NCBI GenBank assembly: GCA_014904845.1
Contig: MU119427.1
Span: 28,784-92,783 of the forward strand
DNA from: Acephala macrosclerotiorum
Lineage: Eukaryota > Ascomycota > Leotiomycetes > Helotiales > Mollisiaceae
DNA length: 64,000 nucleotides
Reading direction: 5' to 3'
Below the pieces are notes generated by a model that was given only the letters and a program-made list of their open reading frames with translations, was not told the DNA's origin and searched no databases. The position numbers were made by a program, and so were the translations under genes. Positions 1 through 10,566 of the stretch are shown in pieces (positions within the stretch are counted from its first letter, which is position 1; every line of letters starts with the position of its first letter).

Positions 1-2700
1 TAGACTGCACACCCGCCAGGAATGGTTTTGTGGTCAAGGAAAATCAGACCCAACTCTGCCAGATCCTCGTCCATACCATTCCAGGTTCTGCCACGAGGTA
101 TTTTCTGCTGCACATCGCGATTTCAATGTTCAGCCGTTCAAGCGCTCTCTCGATCTCGAGCATGTCTTTCTCATCATCGGTTTTCTATGGTGTACTGGCT
201 TCTACGTTACCACGATTCTGTCTACGCGGTCCCGACAAGCTCACCACACCCTACGTACCTTCCATATACCGACCAGATTTCAATGCTTGTTGCACATCTA
301 CACAAAGATCTTCTCCCATCACCCGATCTTGAGATCTTCAGTGCTTATTACTGGAATATCTTCTACTTAGAGAGGGCTTCCATATTTGACCCGAGAAAGC
401 TTCACGGTCAAGGAGGAAAGAGCATACTAGCACCCTCGCACCTGCCTATGGTATGCGGGGAATTAGACCACCGTCGTCGAGTACTTCTCGCGTTGAAGAC
501 TGTGGGACATAGGGATATCTCACTGGGGACGGTGCTGGCTTAGCCGTACCATACCAAATTCTACCAATGAGCATCTCCACTGCACATCGCAAAATCAATT
601 CTGCCGTTCTGCCGATCTCGAGCAATATTGATGGTAGTTCTTATCTCTACGATACCACGGTTCTGTGTGCAAGAACAGGTCTAGCTCAGAACAGCCTCCG
701 AACCTTCCCGCTACCTACCAAGTTGCAATCTTTGCTGCACATCGCCATGGAGATATTCTCCCTTTTACCCGATCTCGAGGTCGTTCCCATTCACTAAGAG
801 CTACTCTGAATGTCCTCGCTTGAGAAGGTCCCCATACTGTATGGTTTCATCGGGATTGCTACCCGCAAAGCTTCGCAGAGGAAAGAACCCCAGGGTCAGC
901 TTCGCACCCTCCTACTACATTCAAGCATCCGAATGTCATCTTTGAACTTCTTCGTCCCCTCGGATAGCATACATAGAGGGATGTCTCACTAGGGGACGAT
1001 GATAGTGAGGTACCAGCAGGCTTTTTGGCGCTCAAGCAGCCATACCATACCATATTCTACCAACACAGCATCCATCTGTTGCACATCGCGAATCGATTTT
1101 TCCATTTTGCCTATGTCGAATCCCGCCCTTCACAAACGGCCTCACAGACTATTCTTCATTCGAGGAGGCCTAGTTGCGGTTGTGTGGGACCAATACCAGT
1201 CTTCCACTCTATCATACCAGCAATAGCATTAAGGCTCTGGTTAATACTTATATGTGTAGGGTGTGGTGAGCTAGGCTTGGTCCTGCTGACAATGCCTTGC
1301 TTGGCATCGTGGGAACAAGTGCCTCCTGGAAACCCGACGATGGGAGGAAAAACTGCTTGAAATCGGGAGAATGGCTGAACGCCAGTTTCGCGATGCGCAA
1401 CAAGGTATATATCCAATTATTGTTGCACGTCTACATGGAGATCTTCTCCCTTTTATCCGATTTTGAGGACTATCGTTTGTAATCGGTTCCTTCGAGCATT
1501 CTGGCTGTATGTGGCCCTGTACCATTTCCCGGGCACTGGGAGCAAGCTTCACGAGCAAAAAGCAAAGAGTATGTCTAGCGCCTTCACGTCTTCCTGCTAG
1601 ATTGGATGCCCAGAATGTCATCTCCGAAATCCGTCGTCGCCTCGCATACATGCCATAGAGGGACGGACGTCTCACTGAGAGCCCAGGATAGCGATTCACC
1701 GCCAGTTTCTTTGGGGACTTTGAAGTCGCACTATACCAGATTTTGCTCTACCGAAGAAGATTTCTGTTGCACATCGTGATATCGATGCTCAGCCGTTTCA
1801 CCGATCTCGATCGTCCCCTTTCCCATTATCATCTCGTTGGAGGAACCTGTCTCTACGATACCGCGGTTTCGTGCACGGGAAAAAGACTAGCCTACTATGG
1901 TCTATTCCTTCGCACCGACCATGTGTCAGCCAGGTTTCAATTCTTGTTGCACATCTACATGCCTTCTGCCTTTCATCTGATTTCTAGGTCTATTTCGGCC
2001 ATGATGGGCTACTCTAACTCTTGAGACTTTGAGGCAGCCGTCCCAAATTACAAGCCGGACTCCCCAATGAACTCCGGCGCTAAAGAGGAAAGAGCGTCTC
2101 TGGCACCGTGATACCTTCTAACGAGGGTTAAAATAATGTGGTCTGCGACTTAAGTCCCAATCGACTCGAAGATGGGAGAGTGTAGGACGCGGCGGGCCTT
2201 GATATTAATGCACTCAGGCATCCGTTGGAGCCGTGCGGCGGCACCACACCAAATTCTTCCAATACAGTAGCGTTTTTTGCACATCGCGAATCGATTCAAC
2301 CATTTTGCCGATCCTCAGATTTCGCTCCTTCCCAATGATATGCTCGCTAGCTGCTCTTCTTTCGCTGGGGCCGGAACACTGTAGTATTTTGTGTGGGACC
2401 GATACTAGTCTTCTACTCTACGACTACCCAGTATGCCAGCAGTAGCAGTCAAAATTATATTCTATTGCGTCTCGCAACTTCGATCAGCACCGAACATTCC
2501 GATCTTGAGGTCTTGTACGACTCCGACGATGTTATCATGATCCCGCGGTCCCAGATTCTACATTCGATAGGGACTGGCCCTCCACTCCTGCTCTGCACCC
2601 TACACTCTACACTCTACCACCAAAACTTCCGTTTTGCTGCAAGTCTACAATTCAACTATGTTGCCGATGCAGAGAGATCCTGCCTCTACTAAGGTTTTAC
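1..2700. repeat. Diverged higher-order tandem repeat array, TTGCACATCGC core
   Basis: No gene is supported here. Two alternating modules recur. Module I (near 72, 545, 1040, 1730 and 2240) reads like ACCATACCAAATTCTACC followed by TTGCACATCGCGAATCGA and a TTTTGCCGATCTCGAG-like end. Module II (near 270, 718, 1410 and 1930) reads TTTCAATNCTTGTTGCACAT, CTACATGGAGATCTTCTCCC and CCGATCTCGAGG. Successive copies of the same module are about 450-690 bp apart, and I-to-II distances are mostly about 170-200 bp. A third shared stretch, ATACATAGAGGGATGTCTCA-like, recurs near 510, 970 and 1660. Reading frames across the array are long but carry no recognisable domain, so I treat them as chance. Function unknown. 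Confidence 0.7.
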
Positions 2701-4790
2701 TCTGAGATGTTCGCCTGCTTGGTTGGGGCTATGATATTTTCATTTCGTGGATGGGAACAGGACTGGCTGCTCACCCACCTATCTCGATTGTATGCAAGCG
2801 CAAAGAAAGAGGCCTTGCTCGCAAAGAGCATTTTGATGCACGTCGTAGATTCATTCTCGCCAATTCCTTCCGATTTCAGACAGATTTTTCTACGGTCTTT
2901 CCTAAGCGAAAAGAGTCGGTATCGCGACCGATCATTTTCGAATATGATCTCACCTTCAACGCACACAACCGATCCCGAGCCCGCATTTCTTTCTCTACGG
3001 CCTTAACTACGAAAATCTGGTCGGCGGTTCTTTTCTTGCACGCCTTTAGACGAATGGGACGATACTCTCAAAGCTCGATGACTCTTTAGTCTTTCCGTCG
3101 ATTGTAGAGAGGAACATTATTGGCTCACTCGAGGACTAGATTCGCCCATGCCCGTCTCCAATTCTGGTCACCCTAACGTCACTACCACCATCGAGTCCTC
3201 GAACGACAAGAAGCTCGGTTTGCTGCATATCGCATGCCCCCTGTCACTTTCACTAGCCACTTGCTAGTCTTCAGCTCAACCTAGGATAATTCGCATACTT
3301 CGCGCTAGTTGAGCCTTACAGTGCCAAGCGGAGCTGAACCGCGCCCATGATGCATCCTTCCAAGATTATTATACCCCGACCTTACTCGAATTGAGTTGCG
3401 GGAAGCTGGTTTGATGCACTTCGCACAACCCCTGTACATGCTCCGGTCTTGTTAGTCGTGGAGTTACTGGTGGGCCAAGTTCGCATGGCCTGCTTGCGAA
3501 TTTGATAGAAGCGCGCGCACGTATGAATTCGCGACCGGTATCTTGGACCACAATCTTGAAGATGGCGGGTCTCATCTCGGAGATCATGGGCGGAAGGCAG
3601 GGTTCGTCCTCTGAACGGCTAAAGATCCGTCCCCATATCTCCCTCGGTCGCTACGATGACCATCCTACCTACTTCAATTTCGACGATGACAGCGACGGAG
3701 GCATACCCACTGAACACCGGTGCTTGCACCGGAGTCTTTCCGTCACCATCAGGCGATCCGCCTTCTCGGAATGCCATCGTCGCTGTGGTAGTGCATCAGA
3801 GGGTGTCGGGGGGATCTATGACATACCCTTCGAGGACGTTCTCCACCAGAAGACATAACACCAGGAGGCAACAAGCAACGTACTAGTAAAGTCCAAAGCT
3901 TATTTCATGCTAGGGAGCCTGGGAGCGGGAGTCGATGGGCAACAAACCACTTCTCGAGCTTCTCTGAAAGACGGCCGTGGGCAGTTGCTCGATGCTAAAA
4001 CCTTTGGCAGCGGGAGTCGACGTGCGACATGCCAAACACAGCGACATTTCATCCCATGCTAGGGGGCTTGGCAGCGGGAGTCGATATGCAAAATACCACA
4101 TGGGAGGAAAAGTCGCAACGGTCCGCGCTAGGCTGCTCCAATCTCGACTGCTCGTAGTCAAGTGCACCACAAACCTCCTCTTACCCTTTCACTTTCTTCC
4201 TTCTATTACATTACTAAGCTGAGCTACATGACTCGGAAGCGCAGATAACAAAGATTTGACAGCAGATACCATGTTCCCCGCACCAAGTTAAGGCAGCACT
4301 TGTGTCACGCTCCATTGCCTTGTAGCGGAAGCCATTGACCTTCGCGGATGCTCATCAATACCGTTTGGTTTGACAGCGGGAGTCGATCTGCAACATACCA
4401 AATTTTATCAGGGGAGGTGGGGTTCAAAGTTCTTGCTAAGGACTTTGACAGCGGGAAGGATGTGCAGCATCCCCACTCTTGCATTGTCTCCGGCCCGTGT
4501 TAAAGATTAAGAACATCGCTGAAACCTCATTCCTGGCGTTCAAGGTTTGATTTCTCTTTAATTATCTTCGCTGTTTCGAATGCACTCTTCTAGTATATGA
4601 TTTTGATGCCCAATTGTTTTAATAATCCATATCTGTCAAAAGACGCACGTTGCGCCCAAGTCATCATCGTCGCTCCTCCCACCAGATGACATGCTGAGTT
4701 GCACATCGCACCTGCTGTCTAGAACGCTCCAGACCTCGATCCTGAGAGATCTGGAGATCTCTCACAGCGTCACCGATGCTACGACCTTTG
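2701..4790. repeat. Dispersed copies of the same repeat core, both orientations
   Basis: No gene is recognised. Weaker copies of the core lie near 2832, 3216, 3410 and 4695. Between 3905 and 4480 a related unit runs in the opposite orientation five times, near 3922, 4008, 4071, 4373 and 4448: GGCAGCGGGAGTCGATNTGC followed by AACATACCAAA, usually preceded by TGCTAGGGGGCTT. Its reverse complement again contains GTTGCANATCG, which links it to the upstream array. Copies are too diverged to give a clean period. Confidence 0.5.
4743..4764. repeat. Perfect inverted repeat, 9-bp arms, 4-nt loop
   Basis: TGAGAGATC and GATCTCTCA are exact reverse complements separated by TGGA. It lies at the end of the repeat region, 45 bp after a TTGCACATCGC core. 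Could fold as a hairpin in RNA or as a cruciform in DNA. No function is known. Confidence 0.7.
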
Positions 4791-5229
4791 ATCTATGAGC
4801 CTCAATTCGGGTAGACTATTAGCTAGAGGCGGGCGCCATCGTCACCTACCCGCTACTAAGAGTGGTCGTGACCACAAAATGAACACATTAGAGACTTTTT
4901 GTCGCTATGGAGAACTGTTTGTTGAAAGATACACTAGAACATTCAAGTGCATTTCCAGATCCAGCAACCATGATCTCACTGGAGTTTTTGAACACTGGGC
5001 TGAAAACAGTTATAGGTCAAAGCCGGCGCCCACGCACACTTTCTCAATTTCCTGAAGGTCTGTTGATGTTCTTTCTTCTCTCGTATGATTTCATGATGTC
5101 TCTGCCGCGTCGTTGATGTAATCGCCTTGTCGCGCAACATTCCTGAACGCCCTCTCCCACATCCCTTGTCCTGCCTCCAATATTTCACACGTCCCAGCCC
5201 CAGAGTTTTCCTCTCCATCCGCAATCAAA
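4791..5229. other. Intergenic, upstream of the secreted-protein gene
   Basis: No gene, repeat or RNA recognised. It holds the putative promoter of the plus-strand gene starting at 5230. Pyrimidine-rich tracts (CTCTCCC, CCTGCCTCC, TCCTCTCCATCC) in the last 90 bases before the ATG are typical of fungal 5' leaders. Confidence 0.4.
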
Positions 5230-6732
5230 ATGCGTTTCACTACCCTATCTATCCTTCCCCTACCATTATTGGTATTCACCCACCCCGTTATCGTCGAACA
5301 CAAAATCGTGGATATCCTTCCAGACCGTCCAACGATCCACCATGTCGACTCTCCTCCCAACCTCCCACGATGCATCACCATCAACACCCCGAACGTTGGC
5401 CTCCGCCGCTCCCTCTCCCAAGCCGAAACGAGCATGACAAAAACACCTCACACAACAGAACCACATCGACCCTCAAACACAAACATACCACCAAAACGCA
5501 CCCTCTTCGCCCGCGCGCTCTCCATCCTCCAAGTATTCACAACACACACCACCTCCCCGCACTCCCCCCAAGACCAACCCGTCTACCCCACTACCCAAAT
5601 CCCCAAACCAGCGGTCGTTCATCGGACATTGTCCAAGCGCGACAGTGTAACAATCTCAATCTCCACAACTCTCAACAACACTACCGTCTGCCAATCCGCC
5701 AACACCGCCAAATTTGAAGTAGTAAACAATGCTAAAAACACCAATATAGCTATGGGCGATTCTTCTAACCATACTGCTGGTTTTCATTCTTTTGGAGATA
5801 AGAATATGTTGAATAGTACGGGGAGTAATACTGGAGGGTGGAATACTAAGAATCGGGATTCGAAGTTGACGACTGAGTGGGGACATAAGGATAAAAGGGG
5901 GAAAGGGAGAGAGATGAGAGAAAAGGGAAAGGAAGAGAGGGAGTTGATTGGCTGGAAAGGGTGGTTTGAGAGTGTGTGGCAGGGAGGCGATTATGGGAGG
6001 TGGGAGATGCCGTGGAGGGCGCCGGGGCCAGGGACGGCGAAGGAGGGGAAGGTTGATGGGACGAAATGGAGTGGAGGGGTGACGGCTACCAAGAGTTCGC
6101 CAGCTGCGGAGGAGACTGGATTTCAGGGACTTGAGGAAGGAGTTGAATCGAGTTCTACCGAAAGCGCTAAGAGCGTGGATGAGACGGCGACTGGGAGCCA
6201 GGGATCGAAATGGGGGCATCATAAGACATATACAAGGACTGTGACTATGGGGCCGTCGGAGACACCCGAACCGGAGGGGCCGAAAGGAAACGAGACGTGG
6301 ACGAAAGTGGCCGTGCCTACGAAAGGGCCTAGACCATTTAGGCCAGGAGGAAATGAGACGCACCCGCACGGCCCATCTCTAACAGGTCATCCTTGGCCAC
6401 GACCAAAACCCGGAAACCACACAGACAGAGGCTTGGTCGTCGGTACCCTTCGCAAGACAGGTGGAGATGAGAAGAGAGACACCGTAAACCTGAACATTGT
6501 AGGCGGAAGTTCGAACAGCACCTTAACTCAAAGTGGGAACGATAATACTATCGAGGTTTACGTTGCAGGAAATGGAGATAATGTGGTGAACATCACTGTT
6601 GTGTGGGAAGGAGTGGGGACTGAGATGCAAGAGTCGGGAAATGGGAATGTGGTTCGTGTATACGTTGGTGATTCCAGGGGAGTTCATATGAGAAATTCTA
6701 ATTTGATGATTGTTGGTGGAGAGGAACTGTAG
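5230..6732 (+). CDS. Secreted Kex2-processed protein with two curlin-like modules, 500 aa
   Basis: Uninterrupted 500-codon frame. Residues 1-18 form a signal peptide (MRFTTLSILPLPLLVFTHPV start). Dibasic KR sites follow at 89-90, 136-137 and 415-416. The last two are each followed by a similar module: DSVTISISTTLNN from residue 138 and DTVNLNIVGGSSN from residue 417. Both modules are rich in Asn, Gly, Ser and beta-branched residues; the second has GN-x-N/V spacing (QSGNDNTIEV, GNGDNVVNITV, SGNGNVVRVYV) that resembles curlin-type beta-solenoid strands. Between them is a low-complexity, charged, Trp- and Gly-rich linker with several N-glycosylation sequons. No enzyme domain is seen. The coding strand is C-rich up to about 5740 and G-rich after it. 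The family is not recognised; the role as a kexin-processed surface protein or amyloid-like former is inference. Confidence 0.75.
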   Translation: MRFTTLSILPLPLLVFTHPVIVEHKIVDILPDRPTIHHVDSPPNLPRCITINTPNVGLRRSLSQAETSMTKTPHTTEPHRPSNTNIPPKRTLFARALSILQVFTTHTTSPHSPQDQPVYPTTQIPKPAVVHRTLSKRDSVTISISTTLNNTTVCQSANTAKFEVVNNAKNTNIAMGDSSNHTAGFHSFGDKNMLNSTGSNTGGWNTKNRDSKLTTEWGHKDKRGKGREMREKGKEERELIGWKGWFESVWQGGDYGRWEMPWRAPGPGTAKEGKVDGTKWSGGVTATKSSPAAEETGFQGLEEGVESSSTESAKSVDETATGSQGSKWGHHKTYTRTVTMGPSETPEPEGPKGNETWTKVAVPTKGPRPFRPGGNETHPHGPSLTGHPWPRPKPGNHTDRGLVVGTLRKTGGDEKRDTVNLNIVGGSSNSTLTQSGNDNTIEVYVAGNGDNVVNITVVWEGVGTEMQESGNGNVVRVYVGDSRGVHMRNSNLMIVGGEEL

Positions 6733-6936
6733 TTCTTGTATTTATTCTATCTTATCTAATGTCTATGCAGTGTTTCTAATGTTCCAAGCTTCCTGGTCTT
6801 TCTAAATCCCACTTTTGCTGAAGGAAATCATTGTCTATTACCATGACGCTTGCCCACGGGTCATTTCCCGACTCAACCTAGCATCCTCAATGTCCAAAAG
6901 GGACTGGGGGATTGAAATGCTGTGTCAATGCACCGT

Positions 6937-7908
6937 CTAAGGCTTGAATGTCTCCTTCACACTCTTCAAAGTCACACTCTTGACCCTGACCTCGCCTTTG
7001 CCATCAGTGCCCTTCCCCTCCAACGTCCACACCTCCCCCACACTAAGACTCTCGAGATATGCAATCATCTTCAAATAATTCGTCCCAACATGATCAACCC
7101 CATGGCTATCATCACTCAACGTCAACTTTCCACCCATTTTCAAAAATACCTCACAAATCCTCCTCCCTGGATAAGGCTCCTTAAGTCCCTTCCTCAACCC
7201 CGCACTATTAACCTCCAACAACCCTCCCTGCTCCACCACAAGTTTTAAATTCCTCTCCACACGTTCCCAAACACCTTTCCACTCTTTCATCTCCCCGTTA
7301 GGATCCTCAGCCAGAAGACGAATGAGATCAAAGTGCCCCACCACCCTCGGCTTCAATGCATTCAACATCTTAAACTGCAAATCGTAATAATCTTCAAATA
7401 ACCTCTCGTCTGTACCTCCGGCGATTTCTCGTGCTTTGGCGTACAAGGTGGTGTTGTAATCGATGGGTATTTCGTGAACGTGGTGCACTGAACCTATGAA
7501 ATAGTCTATGCAGGGATCTGATGCGAGTTTCTTGACGAGAACAGAGTAAGAAGGACGGATATATTCTCCTTCGAAAGCTATTAGGAGGTTTATTTGTCCT
7601 GCGTACTTAGCTCGAAGGCGTTGAGCTTCGATGAGATATGATTCATGTCGGGGGAAGAGTGGGGCGGTGGTAAGGCCTGCTGCTATCTGGGAGATGAATA
7701 AGCATTGGGTTTGAAAGAGAAGAGGGGGCAAATAATGAGGATGTACTTCTTCAGGATAGAGATCTTTCTCAGAGTCACGGGGCATGTGTTCGGTTAGGCC
7801 GAATGTGGACATTCCTCGTGAGATGGCGGTTTGGATCACTGTTTCCAGCTCGTCTTTTGCATGGCCAGGGCAGAATTGGCCAGAGTGGCTGTGCATGGAA
7901 AAGGCCAT
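6937..7908 (-). CDS. HIS2: Histidinol-phosphatase, PHP type
   Basis: Catalyses dephosphorylation of L-histidinol phosphate to histidinol, the penultimate stage of histidine synthesis in the cytosol. The N-terminus shows PHP metal-site motifs HSHSGQFC (residues 5-12) and LTEHMPR (about 38-44); later motifs are FEGEYI, GSVHHVH, HFDLIR and DDSHGVDHVG, as expected for the family. The frame is open throughout, but residues after YPEE are foreign to the family. A 60-nt GT-AG intron at 7687-7746, a multiple of three, removes them and joins YPEE to IAAGLTTAPLFPRHESY, giving 303 aa. I prefer exons 7747-7908 and 6937-7686. Tail-to-tail with the secreted-protein gene 204 bp away. Confidence 0.9.
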   Translation of the reverse strand: MAFSMHSHSGQFCPGHAKDELETVIQTAISRGMSTFGLTEHMPRDSEKDLYPEEVHPHYLPPLLFQTQCLFISQIAAGLTTAPLFPRHESYLIEAQRLRAKYAGQINLLIAFEGEYIRPSYSVLVKKLASDPCIDYFIGSVHHVHEIPIDYNTTLYAKAREIAGGTDERLFEDYYDLQFKMLNALKPRVVGHFDLIRLLAEDPNGEMKEWKGVWERVERNLKLVVEQGGLLEVNSAGLRKGLKEPYPGRRICEVFLKMGGKLTLSDDSHGVDHVGTNYLKMIAYLESLSVGEVWTLEGKGTDGKGEVRVKSVTLKSVKETFKP

Positions 7909-8395
7909 CTTGACTGTAGATGTCTCTTAGGAAGTTTCGAGGTTGAAGACGATGAGGTTGAATAAAAGATAAGAAGTTAGGGTCGGACTAGGTAAGCCCA
8001 GGTTCTCGCTACGGTTGCCGAGAGCCTGAAGCCGGAGGGGCGAATGACTCTCAAGCGTTGGTGAACGTGATATGAGGGTCTATTATCCTATACAGGACAC
8101 CGCAAATCTGATTAGCAACTGAGGCTCGAACCTCTTCTCAACCTCAATGACCCATGAATTTTTAGTATTTCAGGCTTTAAAAAGAGTGATCTTGCACTCG
8201 GGTAGGCGAATGGGGTGAAGGGGGTTCGCTTAGCGCACAATAGCAAAACTCCCCAAAAACATCACCACCTTTTCCCAACCATCACAAAAGATATCTAGAA
8301 GCAAAAAAGAGCAAAAAGAACATCATTTTACGACCACCACGGGACTCCTTCGGTTAAATTAGCCCTCAGGGTTTCAATTAATTTGGAGATGGTGT
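7909..8395. other. Intergenic, HIS2 upstream region
   Basis: No gene seen. Holds the HIS2 promoter (the gene reads leftwards) and sequence next to a degenerate tRNA. An A-rich stretch at 8230-8320 (CACAATAGCAAAACTCCCC and AGAGCAAAAAGAAC) has no match to a known element that I recognise. Confidence 0.4.
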
Positions 8396-8474
8396 ATACT
8401 CACGAACCCGCAACCTCAGTCTTACAACCTTGCAGTCGTAGGAGGACCGCGCGCTACCATTGCGCCAAGCAGCC
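8396..8474 (-). pseudogene. 3'-truncated tRNA-Arg(CCT) with intron
   Basis: Read on the minus strand from 8474: acceptor 5' half GGCTGCT, then TG, D-stem GCGC / D-loop AATGGTA / GCGC, anticodon stem CGGTC, loop CTCCTA with anticodon CCT, a 16-nt intron at the standard 37/38 position, then GACTG closing the stem. The T-arm begins normally with TGCGGGTTCG, but the sequence that should pair with it (CCGCA) and the acceptor 3' half (AGCAGCC) are missing and replaced by unrelated TGAGTATACACC. So this is a tRNA pseudogene, or the tRNA-derived head of a SINE. A functional tRNA is unlikely. Confidence 0.65.
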
Positions 8475-8778
8475 TTCGAAGATCAAGTTTTGCTCAATCT
8501 TTGGCAATGATTTGATAGCATTTTTGCAAAAATTTGCTTATTTAAATCTATACGGAGAGCAGCATAAGCGCCGAGGAGACCCCACTACCAAGCCTTGAGC
8601 TAGGCCCCAATTAGACGTGAATCACTTCAGGGATGGGATGGAGCATGTGACCTGAATTTACAATACTCTTTTGAGGCTGGGTTCTGTGTTTGTGGGCAAT
8701 GCCTCTTTCTTTATTTCCCATTTCTTGGTCTAAATTTTTGAAAGTTTATTCACACACTCGCGTGCGTCCTATATTCTT
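8475..8778. other. Intergenic, 3' side of protease gene
   Basis: No gene or repeat recognised. Contains the 3' untranslated side of the minus-strand protease gene, with a CTTTCTTTATTTCCC-type pyrimidine tract. Confidence 0.4.
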
Positions 8779-9900
8779 TTAAGTTACAGGTCTGAACCCC
8801 ACTCTTCCATGCAAAGCATCAAACGCCACCTCCCAAGCTCTATACACATGCCTTCCTGTATTTACAAACGGCACCCTGGCGTCACTCAAAGTCACAGAAA
8901 CCTTTGAAGGTGTAACGCCTTCTGTCACATTCTCTCCCACCACGAACTCATCTACAGCCACTCCAAAGTCAATTTTCAGGTCCGATCCCGAGACCAACAA
9001 AGTCGAGTTTGGCGACAACGAAACTGAAGCATTCGATGGCAGTGTAATATACGAATTGCTTAGCCCTGTATCCAAAAGTGCCGTCCCAACAGAGCAAGTC
9101 GCACCATCCACAGACATACAAGCAGGAATCGCACCCCAATCATACGGATTCCTCGGTGTCGTCGAGTTGATCATCGGAAGCCAAACATACTCCACCCCCT
9201 CCATATTCTCCTCCGTCAAACCGATCGTGACCCCCTCTTTTGTAATTATATATCCAGGCCAAAAGTCCTCCAATGTCCCACCGATCGCTACAACATTCAA
9301 AAAAGGATTCTTGTCTGGAGTACCCTGCGGCATTCCATCACCCTGCCTATCAAACCCAACACCCATGATCCGAATTCCAGTCGGGAACTCCGTAACAGGC
9401 GGCAAATAGCCGTCTGGGTCCGTTGGACAAGACCCCTCATCGACAGTCGAGTTATACTTCGTCGTCCCATTACAAATCGTGACGCTCGTCACACAAAGTA
9501 CCGGAACCTGTGAATGGATAACCTCATGATCTGGATCTCCAAGATTGAAATAGACGTCCTTCGGAATCCAATTCCCGGTGTAGAGACGTTTACTAGAGGA
9601 GAGGTATTCCCAGCCTTGAGGGTAACAGGAGGCTTCTGAGAGATTCCATTCGGGGATGTCGGCTGCTGATATCACCATTCCCGTGCTGCCGGTGTCGACG
9701 AAGGGAGTGTAGTTTGTTGATGCTGGGTCAGAGGAGAACCAGAAGTTTACGAGCTGATAGTCGGTGAAGGGGATCGCAGAGTCCTCGTCAACGAAAGGGA
9801 TGAGGGCAGAAGTGTTGAAGCCATCGTAGTCACTGGCAATCACCCTAGCTCTAAGCACCAAGTTGATACTTAGGACTCGAAGAAAGTGCTGAAAAAGCAT
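8779..9900 (-). CDS. Secreted pepsin-like aspartic protease family protein, 373 aa
   Basis: Single-exon gene. Residues 1-22 are a signal peptide (hydrophobic, ending near VIAS). Two aspartic-protease active-site motifs are visible: FVDTGSTGMV with Asp69 and ALLDTGLSNSY with Asp277, spaced as in family A1. In A1 enzymes the two Asp residues activate water to cleave peptide bonds, usually at acid pH outside the cell. Other features: NFWFSSDP strand before the first motif, C261/C270 pair as a likely disulfide, several N-glycosylation sequons, and a Gly-Phe-Arg-Pro end. The second motif has DTGLS in place of the usual DTGTS/DTGSS, so activity is not certain. No GPI signal or membrane segment follows. 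Confidence 0.78.
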   Translation of the reverse strand: MLFQHFLRVLSINLVLRARVIASDYDGFNTSALIPFVDEDSAIPFTDYQLVNFWFSSDPASTNYTPFVDTGSTGMVISAADIPEWNLSEASCYPQGWEYLSSSKRLYTGNWIPKDVYFNLGDPDHEVIHSQVPVLCVTSVTICNGTTKYNSTVDEGSCPTDPDGYLPPVTEFPTGIRIMGVGFDRQGDGMPQGTPDKNPFLNVVAIGGTLEDFWPGYIITKEGVTIGLTEENMEGVEYVWLPMINSTTPRNPYDWGAIPACMSVDGATCSVGTALLDTGLSNSYITLPSNASVSLSPNSTLLVSGSDLKIDFGVAVDEFVVGENVTEGVTPSKVSVTLSDARVPFVNTGRHVYRAWEVAFDALHGRVGFRPVT

Positions 9901-10566
9901 TTTCTTGCTAGTGGATGCCTGCCTGGACCAGGCTGACCGATCAGGGGTAAGAACAATTGATATTCATGCAAATCGATGTCCAAACATCGACGGGACAATT
10001 GAGCAAAATCGGATTGACATTCGGCGAGGATTGCGCCAGGTCAAATGCTCGATCGCATTGTGATACGTGTGACGGTGAAGACTCACGAGGAGGTTGGGAG
10101 GTTCCGCTGATGAGATAGCAAGCGATCCATCACCTTCCATAGTGGGACAAGCGTTGCTGCCCCTGAAATTCAGGCGGCGATCGCTGAAGCGACCCCTGAC
10201 TTTACCCTAGAAACATCTTCACCTACGTTCATCACTTCACGACATTCAACCAACCCTCCAATAAAACATCTTTCACATACGGGATAATTAAAGATAATTT
10301 GAACGAGAAGAATTTCGCATCCTTGCAGTTGTTGCTACTTTACTCTTTTATTCGTTGTCCGGCGCTGGCTACATGGGATTCTTGTGTTGTCTCGATCGCT
10401 AAATTTCAGCGCTAACGGCATTGACTTCAGGGCTGCAATCACTGCACTTACAACACTTTTTGTCAAACAAAAGACACCACCAGCATAAATTCGTGTTTGC
10501 CTCTCCATATATACAAGAACAAAGGACAAACAACCTCATTTTCGACTGTACCAAGGAACCCTGCTA
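9901..10566. other. Intergenic between protease and broken beta-lactamase gene
   Basis: Nothing gene-like is supported. It contains the protease promoter (left part) and the 3' side of the beta-lactamase-family pseudogene. Short overlapping frames at 10335-10636 have no recognisable domain. Confidence 0.4.

Noticed and set aside
22..3886. Many reading frames of 60-173 codons in the repeat array
   Set aside because: They overlap in different frames and strands, lack domains, and are cut by the repeat units; no splice-linked model emerges.
5656..6369. 237-codon minus-strand frame
   Set aside because: Lies wholly antisense to the secreted-protein gene; its Arg/Pro/Ser-rich content is the shadow of the G-rich coding strand.
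9056..9409. 117-codon plus-strand frame
   Set aside because: Antisense to the aspartic protease gene, no motif.
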